Below, one piece after another: positions 24,609 through 33,774 of a DNA stretch of 64,000 bases. Within the stretch, counting starts at the first letter, position 1; each line of letters starts with the position of its first letter. The stretch spans positions 1-64,000 of the forward strand of contig NZ_PPHF01000155.1 in NCBI RefSeq assembly GCF_002904335.1, in the 5' to 3' direction. The notes under the pieces were generated by a model. It made no database searches. It was not told the DNA's origin and saw nothing but the letters and a program-made list of their open reading frames with translations. The DNA is from Amycolatopsis sp. CA-126428. Lineage in GTDB: Bacteria > Actinomycetota > Actinomycetes > Mycobacteriales > Pseudonocardiaceae. The position numbers and the translations under genes are program-made.

Positions 24609-25630
24609 AGCTGGGATTCCACGTCGGGTACTGGCAGAGCGGCCCCACCCCGGGTGCGCTGGAAGCCGTCCTCAAGGCCGAGGAGCTCGGCTTCGACTCG
24701 GTGTGGACGGCGGAGGCGTACGGCTCGGACGCGTTCACGCCGCTGGCCTGGTACGGCGCTTCCACCAGCCGGATCCGGCTCGGCACGAACATCGTGCAGA
24801 TGGCCGCGCGGACGCCGACGGCGACGGCGATGAGCGCGCTGACCCTCGACCACCTCTCCGGTGGCCGGATGGTGCTGGGGCTCGGCGCGTCCGGCCCGCA
24901 GGTCGTCGAGGGCTGGTACGGCCAGCCGTACCCGAAGCCCCTCGCGCGGACCCGCGAGTACGTGAACATCGTCCGGCAGGTGATCGCCCGCGAGGCGCCG
25001 GTGACCCTCGACGGCGACCACTTCCAGCTGCCGTTCAAGGGCGGCACCGGGCTCGGCAAGCCGCTGAAGCCGACGGTGCACCCGCTGCGCAAGGACATCC
25101 CGATCCACCTGGCGGCCGAAGGTCCCAAGAACGTGGCCCTCGCGGCGGAGATCGGCGACGGCTGGCTGCCGCTGTTCTTCTCGCCCAAGAGCAACGACTT
25201 CTACAAGGCCGCGCTCGAGGAAGGCTTCTCGCGGCCGGGCGCGCGCCACACCCTGGAGACGTTCGAGGTGCCGTGCTCGCTGCCGGTGATCGTGCACGAC
25301 GACGTCGAGGAGGCGGCGAGCTGGATCAAGCCGTCGCTGGCGTTGTACATCGGCGGGATGGGCGCGAAGAGCGTCAACTTCCACCACGACGTCTACGCGC
25401 GGCTGGGCTACGGCGACGTGGCCGACAAGGTCCAGGAGCTCTTCCTCGCCGGCCGCAAGGAGGAGGCGGCCGCGGCGATCCCGACGTCGCTGGTGGAGGA
25501 CACCTCGCTGATCGGGCCGCCGGAGAAGATCCGCGAGGAACTGACGGCCTGGGAGAACACCGTGGTCACCCAGCTGCTCCTGCGCGGTGACGCCGCGACG
25601 CTGGAGAAGATCGCCCGCGCTCTGGGCTGA
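24605..25630 (+). CDS. LLM-class F420-dependent oxidoreductase
   Basis: 341-residue TIM-barrel flavin/F420 oxidoreductase of the luciferase-like superfamily: KLGFHVGYWQSGP at strand 1, AEELGFDSVWTAEAYGSD, RIRLGTNIVQMAARTP, TLDHLSGGRMVLGLGASGPQVVEGWYG and IPIHLAAEGPKNVALAAEIGDGWLP. This is the Rv-type F420 group (often annotated as methylene-H4MPT reductase-like). GTG start with AGGAGG upstream. Downstream of DUF2236, upstream of a GPH symporter; substrate unknown. Confidence 0.9.
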   Translation: MKLGFHVGYWQSGPTPGALEAVLKAEELGFDSVWTAEAYGSDAFTPLAWYGASTSRIRLGTNIVQMAARTPTATAMSALTLDHLSGGRMVLGLGASGPQVVEGWYGQPYPKPLARTREYVNIVRQVIAREAPVTLDGDHFQLPFKGGTGLGKPLKPTVHPLRKDIPIHLAAEGPKNVALAAEIGDGWLPLFFSPKSNDFYKAALEEGFSRPGARHTLETFEVPCSLPVIVHDDVEEAASWIKPSLALYIGGMGAKSVNFHHDVYARLGYGDVADKVQELFLAGRKEEAAAAIPTSLVEDTSLIGPPEKIREELTAWENTVVTQLLLRGDAATLEKIARALG

Positions 25631-25748
25631 CCGGCGGGTCGCTCCGTGCCCCAGGTCACGACGATGGCACGATTCCCCTCGATCCCTACCGGGTGTCCGC
25701 CGAGATCGAATACTCATGCGGGCACCCGGTACGCCTTCGAGGAGGACC

Positions 25749-27062
25749 ATGACGACGCTGTCCGGCCGGACGAGGTTCCGCTATTCGCTCGGCTCGTTCG
25801 TCACCGGGTCCTTCGGCACGGTTCCCGGCCTGGTGCTGGTGAAGTACCTGACCGACACGATGGCCGTGCCCGCGGGCTGGGCGGCGGCGATCGTGTTCGT
25901 GCCCAAGGCCTGGGACGTGCTGTTCAACCCGATCGCCGGGCGGATGTCCGACGCCGACCTGATCAAGACCGGCAGCCGGCGGCGCTTCCTGCTGATCGGC
26001 GGCATCGGCGTGGCGATCCTGTTCGCGGCGATGTTCGCCCACCCCGGGTTCGGCGGCCCGCTGCCGGACGCGCTGTACGTGGCGATCACGTTCGCCCTCT
26101 GCGCCACGGCGTACGCGCTGTTCCAGGTGCCGTTCAACGCGCTCCCCGCCGAGCTGACCGGCTCGGCGACCGAGCGGACGAAGCTCACCAGCGTCCGCAT
26201 CGGGGTGCTCGCCGTGACGATCCTGATCTGCGGCGGCGGCGCCCCGGCGATCACCGCCGGGATCGACGGCGTCGCCGGCTACCGGGTCATGGCCGTGGTG
26301 ATCGGGCTGATCGTGCTGGTCGCGACGCTGCTGGTGTACTTCGGGCTCAAGGACGCCCCGGTCGGCTCGCTGCGGCCGAACACGGTGAACCTGAAGGAGC
26401 TGGTGCGCACGCTGGCCGCCTGGCGGCCGTTCCGCTGGCTGCTCGGCACGTACTTCATCCAGGCGCTGGGCATCGGCACGGTGCTCGCCGCGATCCCGTT
26501 CTTCGCCCAGCGCATCCTCGGGAACGACGGCTACGGCACGATCCTGTTCGTCATCTTCGTCGGCCCGGCGCTGATCACCATGCCGCTCTGGCCGCGGCTG
26601 GGCGACCGGGTCGGCAAGCTCAACGGCTTCCGCCTGGCCACCGCGGCCTTCGCGATCGGGCTGCTCGGGCTCGTGTTCGCCCAGGAGATCCCGCTGGTCG
26701 TCTCGTTCGTCTTCGTGGCGCTGTGCGGGGTCGGGTACGCCGGGATTTCGGTGTTCCCGCTGGCCATCCTGCCCGACCTGATCACCGCCGAAGAGGAGCG
26801 CACCGGCGAAACCCGCGCGGGGATCGCGGCGGGCGTGTGGACCGCGGGGGAGACCCTCGGGCTGGCCTTCGGCGGCGGGCTCTGGGCGCTGATCCTGGCG
26901 TTCGGCGGGTACGTGTCCAGCACCGACGCCACCGCGGCGCAGCCGCACAGCGCGATCGTGGCGATCCTCGTCGGGGCGTCGATCATCCCCGGCGTGCTGA
27001 TCGCGCTGGCCCTGCCGCTGCTGCGGCGCAAGGTGCTGGAGCCGCGCCGTGAACCCGTCTGA
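25749..27062 (+). CDS. GPH-type (MelB-like) sugar/cation symporter, MFS superfamily
   Basis: 437-residue membrane protein with 12 hydrophobic helices. The N-terminal FRYSLGSFVTGSFGTVPGLVLVKYLTD and the cytoplasmic loop PIAGRMSDADLIKTGSRRRFLLIGG are the glycoside-pentoside-hexuronide family signature (asp-rich loop and RRRF/Y). Start at the ATG at 25749, which has GGAGGACC upstream. It overlaps the PLP decarboxylase gene by 14 bp; the two may act on the same compound. Substrate unknown. Confidence 0.85.
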   Translation: MTTLSGRTRFRYSLGSFVTGSFGTVPGLVLVKYLTDTMAVPAGWAAAIVFVPKAWDVLFNPIAGRMSDADLIKTGSRRRFLLIGGIGVAILFAAMFAHPGFGGPLPDALYVAITFALCATAYALFQVPFNALPAELTGSATERTKLTSVRIGVLAVTILICGGGAPAITAGIDGVAGYRVMAVVIGLIVLVATLLVYFGLKDAPVGSLRPNTVNLKELVRTLAAWRPFRWLLGTYFIQALGIGTVLAAIPFFAQRILGNDGYGTILFVIFVGPALITMPLWPRLGDRVGKLNGFRLATAAFAIGLLGLVFAQEIPLVVSFVFVALCGVGYAGISVFPLAILPDLITAEEERTGETRAGIAAGVWTAGETLGLAFGGGLWALILAFGGYVSSTDATAAQPHSAIVAILVGASIIPGVLIALALPLLRRKVLEPRREPV

Positions 27063-28464
27063 GGACGTCCTCGCGGCGCTGCGGGAGCTGCGCGCGGGCG
27101 ACCTGCCGACGCACGGCGGCCGGACCCTGGCCTACGTCTACGACAGCGGGCTGTCCGAAGTGGACTCCCTGGGCGCGGCGGCGCACGCGCTCGCGTCGTC
27201 GGCCAACGGCCTGGACCCGACGGCGTTCCCGAGCCTGCTCCGCATGGAGAACGACCTCGTTCTTGCGGCGTCCCGGTTGCTGGGTGACGTCCCGGGCGTG
27301 GTCGGTTCGGTGACCTCGGGCGGCACGGAGTCGTGCCTGCTGGCGGTGCTCGCGGCCCGGGACGCCCACCCCTCGGTCGCGTCGCCGTCGATCGTGCTGC
27401 CGACCACCGCGCACGCGGCGTTCCACAAGGCGGCCCACCTGTTCGGGCTGCGGCGGATCGACGTCCCGGTCGACCCGGTGACCTTCCGCGCCGACCCGGC
27501 GGCGATGGCCGCGGCGATCGACGACTCGACGGTCCTGGTCGTGGCGAGTGCGCCGTCGTACGCCCACGGCGTCCTCGACCCGGTCCCCGAGATCGCGGCG
27601 GCGGCGCTCGAGCGCGGCGTCCGGACGCACGTCGACGCCTGCATCGGCGGCTGGGTGCTGCCGTACTTCGCCCGCCTCGGCGCGGACGTCCCGCCGTTCG
27701 ACTTCCGCGTCCCCGGCGTCACGAGCATTTCGGTGGACCTGCACAAGTACGCGTACTGCCCGAAGGGGACGTCGGTGCTGCTGCACGCCTCGGCGGAGCT
27801 GCGGCGCACGCACTACTTCGCGAGCGCGGCCTGGCCGGGCTACACGATGCTGAACACGACCATCCAGAGCACGCGTTCCGGCGGCCCCCTCGCGGCGGCG
27901 TGGGCCGTGGTCAACCACCTCGGTTCCGACGGCTACCTGAAGCTGGCGTCCGCCGCGCGTGAGGCGGTGGCCCGGATCCGGTCCGGCATCGAGGAACTCC
28001 CCGGCCTGCGGGTGCTCGGCGACCCGGTGTCGACGCTGATCGCGTTCACCGGCGACGACGGGTACGACCTGTTCACGGTGGCCGACGAGATGAAGGCGCG
28101 CGGCTGGTACGTCCAGCCGCAGTTCGCTCATCTGGCGTCGCCGGTGAACCTGCACCTGACGGTGACGGCGGCCAACCACGGCGGCGAGAAGGAGTTCCTG
28201 ACCGACCTGGCCGCGTCGGTGGACGCCGCGCGGGCGGCGGGCCCGGTGGTCGTCGACCCGGCGGTGGCGGAGTTCGTCGCGGCCCTCGACCCGGCGACGC
28301 TGACGTCCGAGCAGTTCGCGGGCCTCCTCGCGGCGGCCGGCCTGGGTGGCGCTTCGGGACTGCCGGAGCGGATGGCCCCGATCAACGCGCTCCTCGCAAC
28401 GGCACCGGCGCCGTTGCGGGAGCGGTTGCTGCTGGAGTTCCTGGGCGCGCTGTACACGCCGTGA
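27049..28464 (+). CDS. PLP-dependent decarboxylase / sphingosine-phosphate-lyase-like enzyme
   Basis: Fold-type I PLP enzyme of 471 residues. VTSGGTESCLLAVLAAR (about 88) forms the cofactor phosphate loop, HVDACIGGW (about 194) holds the Asp that contacts the pyridine ring, and Lys233 (SVDLHKYAYCPKG) forms the Schiff base. The arrangement resembles group II decarboxylases and sphingosine-1-phosphate lyase. A C-terminal helical extension (about 395-471) is unusual. GTG start inside the end of the symporter gene. Specific substrate not assignable. Confidence 0.87.
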   Translation: MNPSEDVLAALRELRAGDLPTHGGRTLAYVYDSGLSEVDSLGAAAHALASSANGLDPTAFPSLLRMENDLVLAASRLLGDVPGVVGSVTSGGTESCLLAVLAARDAHPSVASPSIVLPTTAHAAFHKAAHLFGLRRIDVPVDPVTFRADPAAMAAAIDDSTVLVVASAPSYAHGVLDPVPEIAAAALERGVRTHVDACIGGWVLPYFARLGADVPPFDFRVPGVTSISVDLHKYAYCPKGTSVLLHASAELRRTHYFASAAWPGYTMLNTTIQSTRSGGPLAAAWAVVNHLGSDGYLKLASAAREAVARIRSGIEELPGLRVLGDPVSTLIAFTGDDGYDLFTVADEMKARGWYVQPQFAHLASPVNLHLTVTAANHGGEKEFLTDLAASVDAARAAGPVVVDPAVAEFVAALDPATLTSEQFAGLLAAAGLGGASGLPERMAPINALLATAPAPLRERLLLEFLGALYTP

Positions 28465-28467
28465 ACC

Positions 28468-28740
28468 TCACTGGTTCCGCGAAGCCAGCCCGGCGGGCGC
28501 GGACTTGACGGCCGCGTGAATGGCATCCGCCAGGGCCAGCGCGTCCTCTTCCGTCAGTTCCAACGCGACCCGCGCGGAAGCACCCAGGCCCGGGTTCCGG
28601 AAGTCGATGTTCACCGTGTGCGCGTAGGGCGCGTGCACCGGGTGGTCGACGTACACGGTGCCCTCGTTCACGCGGAACCAGCCGCGAGCCCCCTTTCCGC
28701 TGCCTTCGAGCGCGAACTTCTCGGTCAGGTAAGTGCACAT
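28468..28740 (-). CDS. Small DUF6295-like protein
   Basis: 90-residue soluble protein of unknown function starting MCTYLTEKFALEGSGKGARGW and ending with an Ala-rich helix (LTEEDALALADAIHAAVKSA). The compact central segment (YVDHPVHAPYAHTVNIDFRNPGLG) suggests a beta sandwich. The ATG has GAGAGGACTC upstream. It lies 14 bp after the dienelactone hydrolase gene and ends 3 bp from the convergent PLP enzyme gene. Family name from memory of similar proteins; function unknown. Confidence 0.75.
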   Translation of the reverse strand: MCTYLTEKFALEGSGKGARGWFRVNEGTVYVDHPVHAPYAHTVNIDFRNPGLGASARVALELTEEDALALADAIHAAVKSAPAGLASRNQ

Positions 28741-28754
28741 CAGCGAGTCCTCTC

Positions 28755-29495
28755 TCAGGCGGTCAGCGTGCGGGCGTAGAAGTCGAGGATGCGTTCCCAG
28801 CCGTCTTTCGCGGCTTCGGGGCGGTAGCTGGGGCGGTCGACGGCGAAGAACGCGTGGCCGGCGTCGGCGTAGGTGTGGAACTCGTGCTCCTTGCCGTGCT
28901 TTTCCAGCTCCGCCGCCAGCACCGCCACCTCGTCCGGGCCCGGGAACTGGTCGTCGGCGCCGAAGATGCCCAGCAGCGGGCAGGACAGCTGGGGCGTCAG
29001 GCCGAGCAGCGGTTTCATCTGCCTCATCGCCTCCGGCGGCTCGTTGACGACGAATGCGCCGTAGCAGTCCACCGCCGCGTCGAGCTCCAGGGAACAGGCC
29101 GCGAGGAACGCGTGGCGGCCGCCGGAACAGTGCCCGATGACGCCGACGCGGCCGTTCGCGTTCTCCAGCGCGCGCAGGTAGTCCGCCGCGCCCGAGACGT
29201 CGCCGACCAGGCGGTCGTCCGGGATGCCGCCCGCCGCGCGGACCGTCGCGGCCGCGTCGTCGGGGTCCGCGCCCGGCGCTTCCCGCGTGTACAGGTTCGG
29301 GCAGAGCGCGTTGTAGCCCTCGACGGCGAAGCGGCGGACCATCTCCTTCGTCGCCGCGTCGTAGCCGGGCAGGTGGTGGATCACCACGACGCCGCCGCGC
29401 GGGGTCTCGTCGGTCGGTTTGGCCAGGTAGGCCTCCAGCTCGTCCCCGCCGTGGCCGGTGATGGTGACGGTTCCGGCGATGATCTCGTCGGTCAT
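28755..29495 (-). CDS. Dienelactone hydrolase family alpha/beta hydrolase
   Basis: 246-residue cytoplasmic hydrolase. The nucleophile elbow is GHCSGG, giving the Cys typical of dienelactone hydrolases; the acid is in GADDQFPGPDE and the His in DAGHAFF. GGVVVIHHLPGYD near residue 35 forms the oxyanion region. Its ATG overlaps the stop of the upstream MFS gene (ATGA), so it belongs to the MarR-MFS operon, suggesting that it processes a compound the pump also handles. Confidence 0.9.
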   Translation of the reverse strand: MTDEIIAGTVTITGHGGDELEAYLAKPTDETPRGGVVVIHHLPGYDAATKEMVRRFAVEGYNALCPNLYTREAPGADPDDAAATVRAAGGIPDDRLVGDVSGAADYLRALENANGRVGVIGHCSGGRHAFLAACSLELDAAVDCYGAFVVNEPPEAMRQMKPLLGLTPQLSCPLLGIFGADDQFPGPDEVAVLAAELEKHGKEHEFHTYADAGHAFFAVDRPSYRPEAAKDGWERILDFYARTLTA

Positions 29496-31162
29496 CGGTT
29501 CTCCTTCGCTTCCTCGAGAGGGTGGACGTACCGTGCGCCGCGCGAAGCGGACGCGATCGCGGCGACGACGGCCATCGCCGCGGCCGCGGTGAACACGACC
29601 ACCAGGCCGTGGTGGAACGGGCCGGAGACCAGCCGCGGGAAGAACTCGCCACCGGTCAGCGTCGCCCGGTCGGCCGGCGCCAGTCCGGAAAGGACGTCCG
29701 GGCCGAGCAGGTGCCCGACCGGGTTGCTGCCCAGGAACGCGGCGAACAGCGTGCTGACCGGCGGGAGCTGCGCGACGCCGTCGGCGACCGGCGCCGGGAC
29801 GCCGTGGGCCTGCAGGCCGCCCGTCAGCGTCTGCGGCAGCGACGTGGCCAGCCCGGCGATCATCAGCGAGAAGAACACGCCGATCGACAGCGACGTCCCG
29901 GAGTTCTGGAACGTCGCCCGCATGCCGGAGGCGACGCCGCGCTGCTCGGTCGGGACGCTGCTCATGATCGCGGAGGTGTTGGGCGCGGCGAACATGCCCT
30001 GGCCGACGCCGCTCAGCACGAGCAGGGCGGCGAACGCCGGGTAGGAGAAGTCCACCGGCAGGGCCAGGAGGCCGAGGAACGCGGCGGCGACCAGGAGCAG
30101 CCCGCCGGTGGCCAGCGGCCGGGCGCCGAACCGGTCCGACAGGTACCCGGACACCGGCCCGGCGATGAGGAACCCGACGGTCAGCGGCAGCAGGTGGATG
30201 CCCGCCCACAGGGGCGTCCGCTCGTAGTCGTAGCCGTGCAGGGGCAGCCAGATCCCCTGCAGCCAGATGATGAGCATGAACTGCATGCCACCACGCGCGA
30301 CCGAAGTCAGCAACGCGGCGACGTTCCCGGCGGCGAACGCGCGGATCTTGAACAGGCTCAGCTGGAACATCGGCGTGGCGATGCGCGTCTCGATCACGCC
30401 GAACAGCAGGAGCAGCAGCACCCCGGCGCCGATCCCGCCGAGGACCCAGGGATTGCCCCAGCCGGTGGCCGCGCCGCCGTAGGGCTGGATGCCGTAGGTG
30501 ATCGCGGCCAGGACCAGCGCCGTCCCGGCGGCGAAGGTGACGTTGCCGCCCCAGTCGATCTTCGCGCGCTGCGGCGTGCCGACCTCGCGGAGGCTGCGGA
30601 TCGACCAGATCGTGCCGAGCAGCCCGAACGGCACGCTCACCCAGAACACCGCGCGCCAGTCGATCTCGGCCAGCAGCCCGCCGACGACCAGGCCGAGGAA
30701 CTGCCCGGCCAGCGCGGTGATCTGGTTGACGCCCAGCGCCATCCCGCGCTGCCGCGCCGGGAAGGCGTCGGTGAGGATGGCCGCCGAGTTCGCCGTCAGC
30801 ATCGATCCGCCGACGGCCTGCACGATCCGCCAGCCGATCAGCCACAGCGCGCCGGCGCCGGCGTGGAACGGGTCGAACGACAGGGCGACCGACGCGGCGC
30901 TGAACACGACGAACCCGAGGTTGTACATCTTGACGCGGCCGAACATGTCGCCGAGCCGCCCGAGCGTCACCACCAGCACGGCCTGCACCAGCAGGTAGCC
31001 GAGGATCATCCAGAGCAGGTAGCCGATGTTGCCCGGGGCGAGCGGGTCGAGCCCGATGCCGCGGAAGATCGCCGGCAGCGAGATGATCACGATCGAGCCG
31101 TCGAGGGCGGACATCAGCACGCCGAGCGTGGTGTTCGACAGCGCGACCCACTTGTAGCTCAC
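29492..31162 (-). CDS. DHA2-family MFS multidrug efflux transporter (EmrB/QacA type)
   Basis: 556-residue membrane protein with about 14 helices. Motif D1 near the N-terminus (LDGSIVIISLPAI) and motif A in loop 2-3 (LGRLGDMFGRVK) identify the proton-driven drug exporter DHA2 group; motif C-like GxxxGxxxGG sequence occurs in helix 5. GTG start overlapping the TGA stop of the MarR gene (GTGA). Probably repressed by that MarR protein. Confidence 0.92.
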   Translation of the reverse strand: MSYKWVALSNTTLGVLMSALDGSIVIISLPAIFRGIGLDPLAPGNIGYLLWMILGYLLVQAVLVVTLGRLGDMFGRVKMYNLGFVVFSAASVALSFDPFHAGAGALWLIGWRIVQAVGGSMLTANSAAILTDAFPARQRGMALGVNQITALAGQFLGLVVGGLLAEIDWRAVFWVSVPFGLLGTIWSIRSLREVGTPQRAKIDWGGNVTFAAGTALVLAAITYGIQPYGGAATGWGNPWVLGGIGAGVLLLLLFGVIETRIATPMFQLSLFKIRAFAAGNVAALLTSVARGGMQFMLIIWLQGIWLPLHGYDYERTPLWAGIHLLPLTVGFLIAGPVSGYLSDRFGARPLATGGLLLVAAAFLGLLALPVDFSYPAFAALLVLSGVGQGMFAAPNTSAIMSSVPTEQRGVASGMRATFQNSGTSLSIGVFFSLMIAGLATSLPQTLTGGLQAHGVPAPVADGVAQLPPVSTLFAAFLGSNPVGHLLGPDVLSGLAPADRATLTGGEFFPRLVSGPFHHGLVVVFTAAAAMAVVAAIASASRGARYVHPLEEAKENR

Positions 31163-31602
31163 AGCTCGTCCGCCAGCCGCTCGATCAGCGGGATCGCCGC
31201 GATCAGGGCGCGCTGCTCGGCCGCGGTGAACTTCCCGGCCAGCGCGGCCGCCATCTGCCGGGTCGTCTGCGAGCGCCGGTCGGTGAGCAGCTTGACGCCG
31301 GTTTCGGTGACCGACATCAGCACCTTGCGGCCGTCGGAGTCGTCCTTGCGCCGCTCGACCAGCCCGCGTTCGACCAGCCCGGCGAGGGTGACGCCCATGG
31401 CCTGCGGCTTGACGCGTTCGAGGTCGGCGAGGCAGCCCGGGGTGGCCGGGCCCTCACGGTCGAGCCGGGACAGGACCGAGCGTTCGGGCAGGGTCGGTTC
31501 GCCGGCGACGTAGCCCTGGCGCAGCCGCCGGACCAGCCGGCCGAGCGCGACGCGCAGGTCGGCGCTCGCCTGGAGGAGCTCGTCGTCCGTCACGATCGTC
31601 AA
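31159..31602 (-). CDS. MarR-family transcriptional regulator
   Basis: 147-residue winged-helix dimer protein; the recognition helix lies in LADLERVKPQAMGVTLAGLVERGLVERRKDDSDGRKVLMSVTETG, including the wing motif DDSDGRK. The TTG at 31602 is used here; an in-frame GTG at 31593 with AGG in front is equally possible. First gene of the operon with the DHA2 pump and hydrolase. An inverted repeat overlaps its start region. Confidence 0.9.
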   Translation of the reverse strand: MTIVTDDELLQASADLRVALGRLVRRLRQGYVAGEPTLPERSVLSRLDREGPATPGCLADLERVKPQAMGVTLAGLVERGLVERRKDDSDGRKVLMSVTETGVKLLTDRRSQTTRQMAAALAGKFTAAEQRALIAAIPLIERLADEL

Positions 31603-31630
31603 CCTAGACTGATAAACCTGGGTTGATCAA
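31600..31630. promoter_or_regulatory. Candidate MarR operator
   Basis: Inverted repeat caacctag (31600-31607) and ctgggttg (31618-31625), 7 of 8 matching with a 10-bp spacer, followed directly by the 8-bp palindrome ttgatcaa (31623-31630). It sits at the start codon and upstream of marR. Confidence 0.5.
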
Positions 31631-31735
31631 CTCGGACACGGGCGGCGCTATCGGGTGAGCCGGGAGCTTTCGCCCGGCCGTTCCCCGGCGCCCGGGTTAA
31701 CGTCCGAAATGGACACACCTGGAGAGGGGCAGCCG

Positions 31736-32023
31736 ATGACCATCCTGCACGTCGAGCACGCCGGCCACGACCACGTCCACCGCGAAGGCTGCGGCCACGC
31801 GGCGGTCCCGCACGGCGACCACATCGACTACGTGCACGAGGGGCACCTGCACCGGGCCCACGACGGCCACTTCGACGAGTGCGAAATCGCGGGGAACGTC
31901 CCGCACACCGGCCACGACCACGCCCACGGCGAAGGCTGCGGCCACATGGCGGTGCCCCACGGCGACTACCTGCACGACGGGCACCGCCACGCGACCCACG
32001 AGGACCACTACGACGACCACTGA
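31736..32023 (+). CDS. Histidine-rich, internally duplicated metal-binding protein
   Basis: 95-residue soluble protein made mostly of His, Asp, Glu and Gly. Two copies of a roughly 40-residue unit are visible: GHDHVHREGCGHAAVPHGD then GHDHAHGEGCGHMAVPHGD, each followed by H-x-GH-x-H-x2-H-x2-H. No signal peptide. Such sequences bind Zn or Ni and act as stores or chaperones. The ATG at 31736 is favoured because GGAGAGGGG lies upstream. It is near, but transcribed away from, the zinc-responsive COG0523/ribosomal protein genes; no Zur box was seen in front of it. Confidence 0.75.
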   Translation: MTILHVEHAGHDHVHREGCGHAAVPHGDHIDYVHEGHLHRAHDGHFDECEIAGNVPHTGHDHAHGEGCGHMAVPHGDYLHDGHRHATHEDHYDDH

Positions 32024-32028
32024 CGCTT

Positions 32029-32700
32029 TCAGCCGAGCGGGATCACGACCGTGGCCTGGCTGCCGGAGGACTCGACGGCCAGGGTGAGTACCCGGGCCTC
32101 TTCCGGTGGCCCGGGTTCGAACGTGCGGCGCTCCACGAGCAGCCCGTGCGACCCGGACCCGCCGCCACCGCCGCCGCGGTACTGGGTTCCGGTGTCGTCC
32201 CAGCCGCGCCAAAGGGTCCGCAGGTGGAAGAGCTCTCGCATCCGGCGCGAATCGCCCTCGCGTGCCGTGGTCAGCACGACGAAGGCCGACCACACCTCCA
32301 GGCTCACGAGGTCCGCCTTCAGCTCGCCGGCTTCGAGGCTGCGGCCCGCCAGGGAAACGACGTGCCGCAGCACCGGCGCGGGCGGCTCTTCGATCGCCTG
32401 CCGCCACTCGGGCCGCTCGGCGCCGACGGCCCTGGCCACCGCCTGACCGCTGATCGAGGTCGAGGCGGAGGCCTCCACGTGCACGACGTTGAGCCAGCCG
32501 GACCGGCGCAGGGTCTCGTCCAGGTCGGCGAGGATCCGGTCGGCGTCCTCCTGGGCCAGGGTTCCCGCGGCCACCAGGCCGATCGCCACCCCGCGGATCT
32601 GTCGCAGGTCGAGAGAACTTCGCCGGCCGCCCTCCGGTTGCCCCCGGCCCGCGCCCAGGCTGTCGGAAATCAGCTTCTCCAGATATCCCCGCCCGTCCAT
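32029..32700 (-). CDS. Hypothetical protein with Gly-rich loop
   Basis: 223-residue soluble protein I do not recognise. It has an N-terminal helical segment (MDGRGYLEKLISDSLGAG), a helix pair around residues 35-70 (RQIRGVAIGLVAAGTLAQEDADRILADLDETL) and a mixed region with a Gly run (RGGGGGGSGSHG, about 175). The C-terminus is beta-rich (VLTLAVESSGSQATVVIPLG). No signal or membrane segment and no known catalytic motif. It ends 5 bp from the convergent His-rich gene and its start is 21 bp from the end of the CobW gene on the same strand, so it could be the last gene of the zinc operon. Confidence 0.65.
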   Translation of the reverse strand: MDGRGYLEKLISDSLGAGRGQPEGGRRSSLDLRQIRGVAIGLVAAGTLAQEDADRILADLDETLRRSGWLNVVHVEASASTSISGQAVARAVGAERPEWRQAIEEPPAPVLRHVVSLAGRSLEAGELKADLVSLEVWSAFVVLTTAREGDSRRMRELFHLRTLWRGWDDTGTQYRGGGGGGSGSHGLLVERRTFEPGPPEEARVLTLAVESSGSQATVVIPLG

Positions 32701-32721
32701 GCCGCCATTCTTCCGCCGCGG

Positions 32722-33774
32722 TCAATGAATTTCGACCGGCTCCCACTCCGGGAACGGGTCCGGGCCGGTGGCGACGTCGCCGAGGCAGTCCCGCAGCGCG
32801 GCCAGGAGTGCTTCGCCCGCCAGGTCGACGCCGATGAACACCAGTTCCTGCCGCGGTTCGGCCGCCACGCCCTGGGGTTCGAACCGGGCCACCGTGCCCG
32901 CCTGCGACCACAGCCCGGTCACCCCGGGCCGGGACGCCAGCGCGAAGAACCCCTTCGACCGCAGCACCGTCCCGAATTCGCCGGAATCCAGCCGCCGGGT
33001 GACGAAATCCCACAGCCGGGGCGGGTCGAATGGCCGGGAAGCGCGGAACACCACGCTGGAGATGCCGTATTCCTCGGTCTCCGGGACGTGGTCGCCGTTC
33101 AGCTCGGCCACCCAGCCCGGCGCCTCCTGCGCCCGGACGGCGTCGTACCTCCCGGTCCCGAAGACCCGCTCCAGCGGCACCTTCCCGAAGCTGCCCGTGA
33201 CGACGTCGGCGGCCGGGTTGAGCCGCCGCAGCGTCGCCACCAGCCGGTCGACGTCGGTGGCCAGGTCAGTCTTGTTCAGCAGCAGGACGTCGGCGAACTC
33301 GACCTGGTCCATCAGCAGGTCGCTGACCGTCCGCTCGTCGTCTTCGTACTGGTCGAGCCGGCGCTCCACCAGGGAGTCGCCGGCCGCCAGCTCGCGACCG
33401 AAGTTCGCCGCGTCCACCACGGTCACCATCGTGTCGAGGTGGGCGACCGCCTCCAGGAACGTGAACGTCGCGGCCACCGGCATCGGTTCGGAGATCCCGC
33501 TCGACTCGATGAGCACGTGGTCGAAGCGGCCGCCGGTGCACAGCGCCGCGACCTCTTCGAGGAGGTCCTCCCGCAGGGTGCAGCAGATGCACCCGTTGGT
33601 CAGCTCGACCAGGCGCTCCTGCGACCGGACCAGCGCGGCATCGATGTTGACCTCGCTCATGTCGTTGACGATCACCGCCACCCGCAAGCCCGCCCGGTTG
33701 GCGAGGATGTGGTTGAGCAGTGTCGTCTTGCCCGCGCCGAGGAATCCGGACAGCACGGTGACCGGAACGCTCAC
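32722..33774 (-). CDS. COG0523/CobW-family GTPase, probable zinc metallochaperone
   Basis: 350-residue G3E GTPase with all motifs intact: Walker A GFLGAGKTT (about residue 8), the metal-binding CxCC (NGCICCTLRED, about 68-71), the ESSGISEP switch, and NKTD (about 172). The C-terminal CobW_C domain starts near 250. Family members pass Zn to client proteins under zinc limitation. The GTG start overlaps the bL32 stop; last member of the reverse-strand Zur-type operon. Confidence 0.9.
   Translation of the reverse strand: MSVPVTVLSGFLGAGKTTLLNHILANRAGLRVAVIVNDMSEVNIDAALVRSQERLVELTNGCICCTLREDLLEEVAALCTGGRFDHVLIESSGISEPMPVAATFTFLEAVAHLDTMVTVVDAANFGRELAAGDSLVERRLDQYEDDERTVSDLLMDQVEFADVLLLNKTDLATDVDRLVATLRRLNPAADVVTGSFGKVPLERVFGTGRYDAVRAQEAPGWVAELNGDHVPETEEYGISSVVFRASRPFDPPRLWDFVTRRLDSGEFGTVLRSKGFFALASRPGVTGLWSQAGTVARFEPQGVAAEPRQELVFIGVDLAGEALLAALRDCLGDVATGPDPFPEWEPVEIH

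Noticed and set aside
28755..31151. Long reverse-strand frame fusing an MFS-region translation to the dienelactone hydrolase
   Set aside because: The MFS part is in another frame with proper helices; the fused frame is a shadow upstream of the real ATG at 29495.
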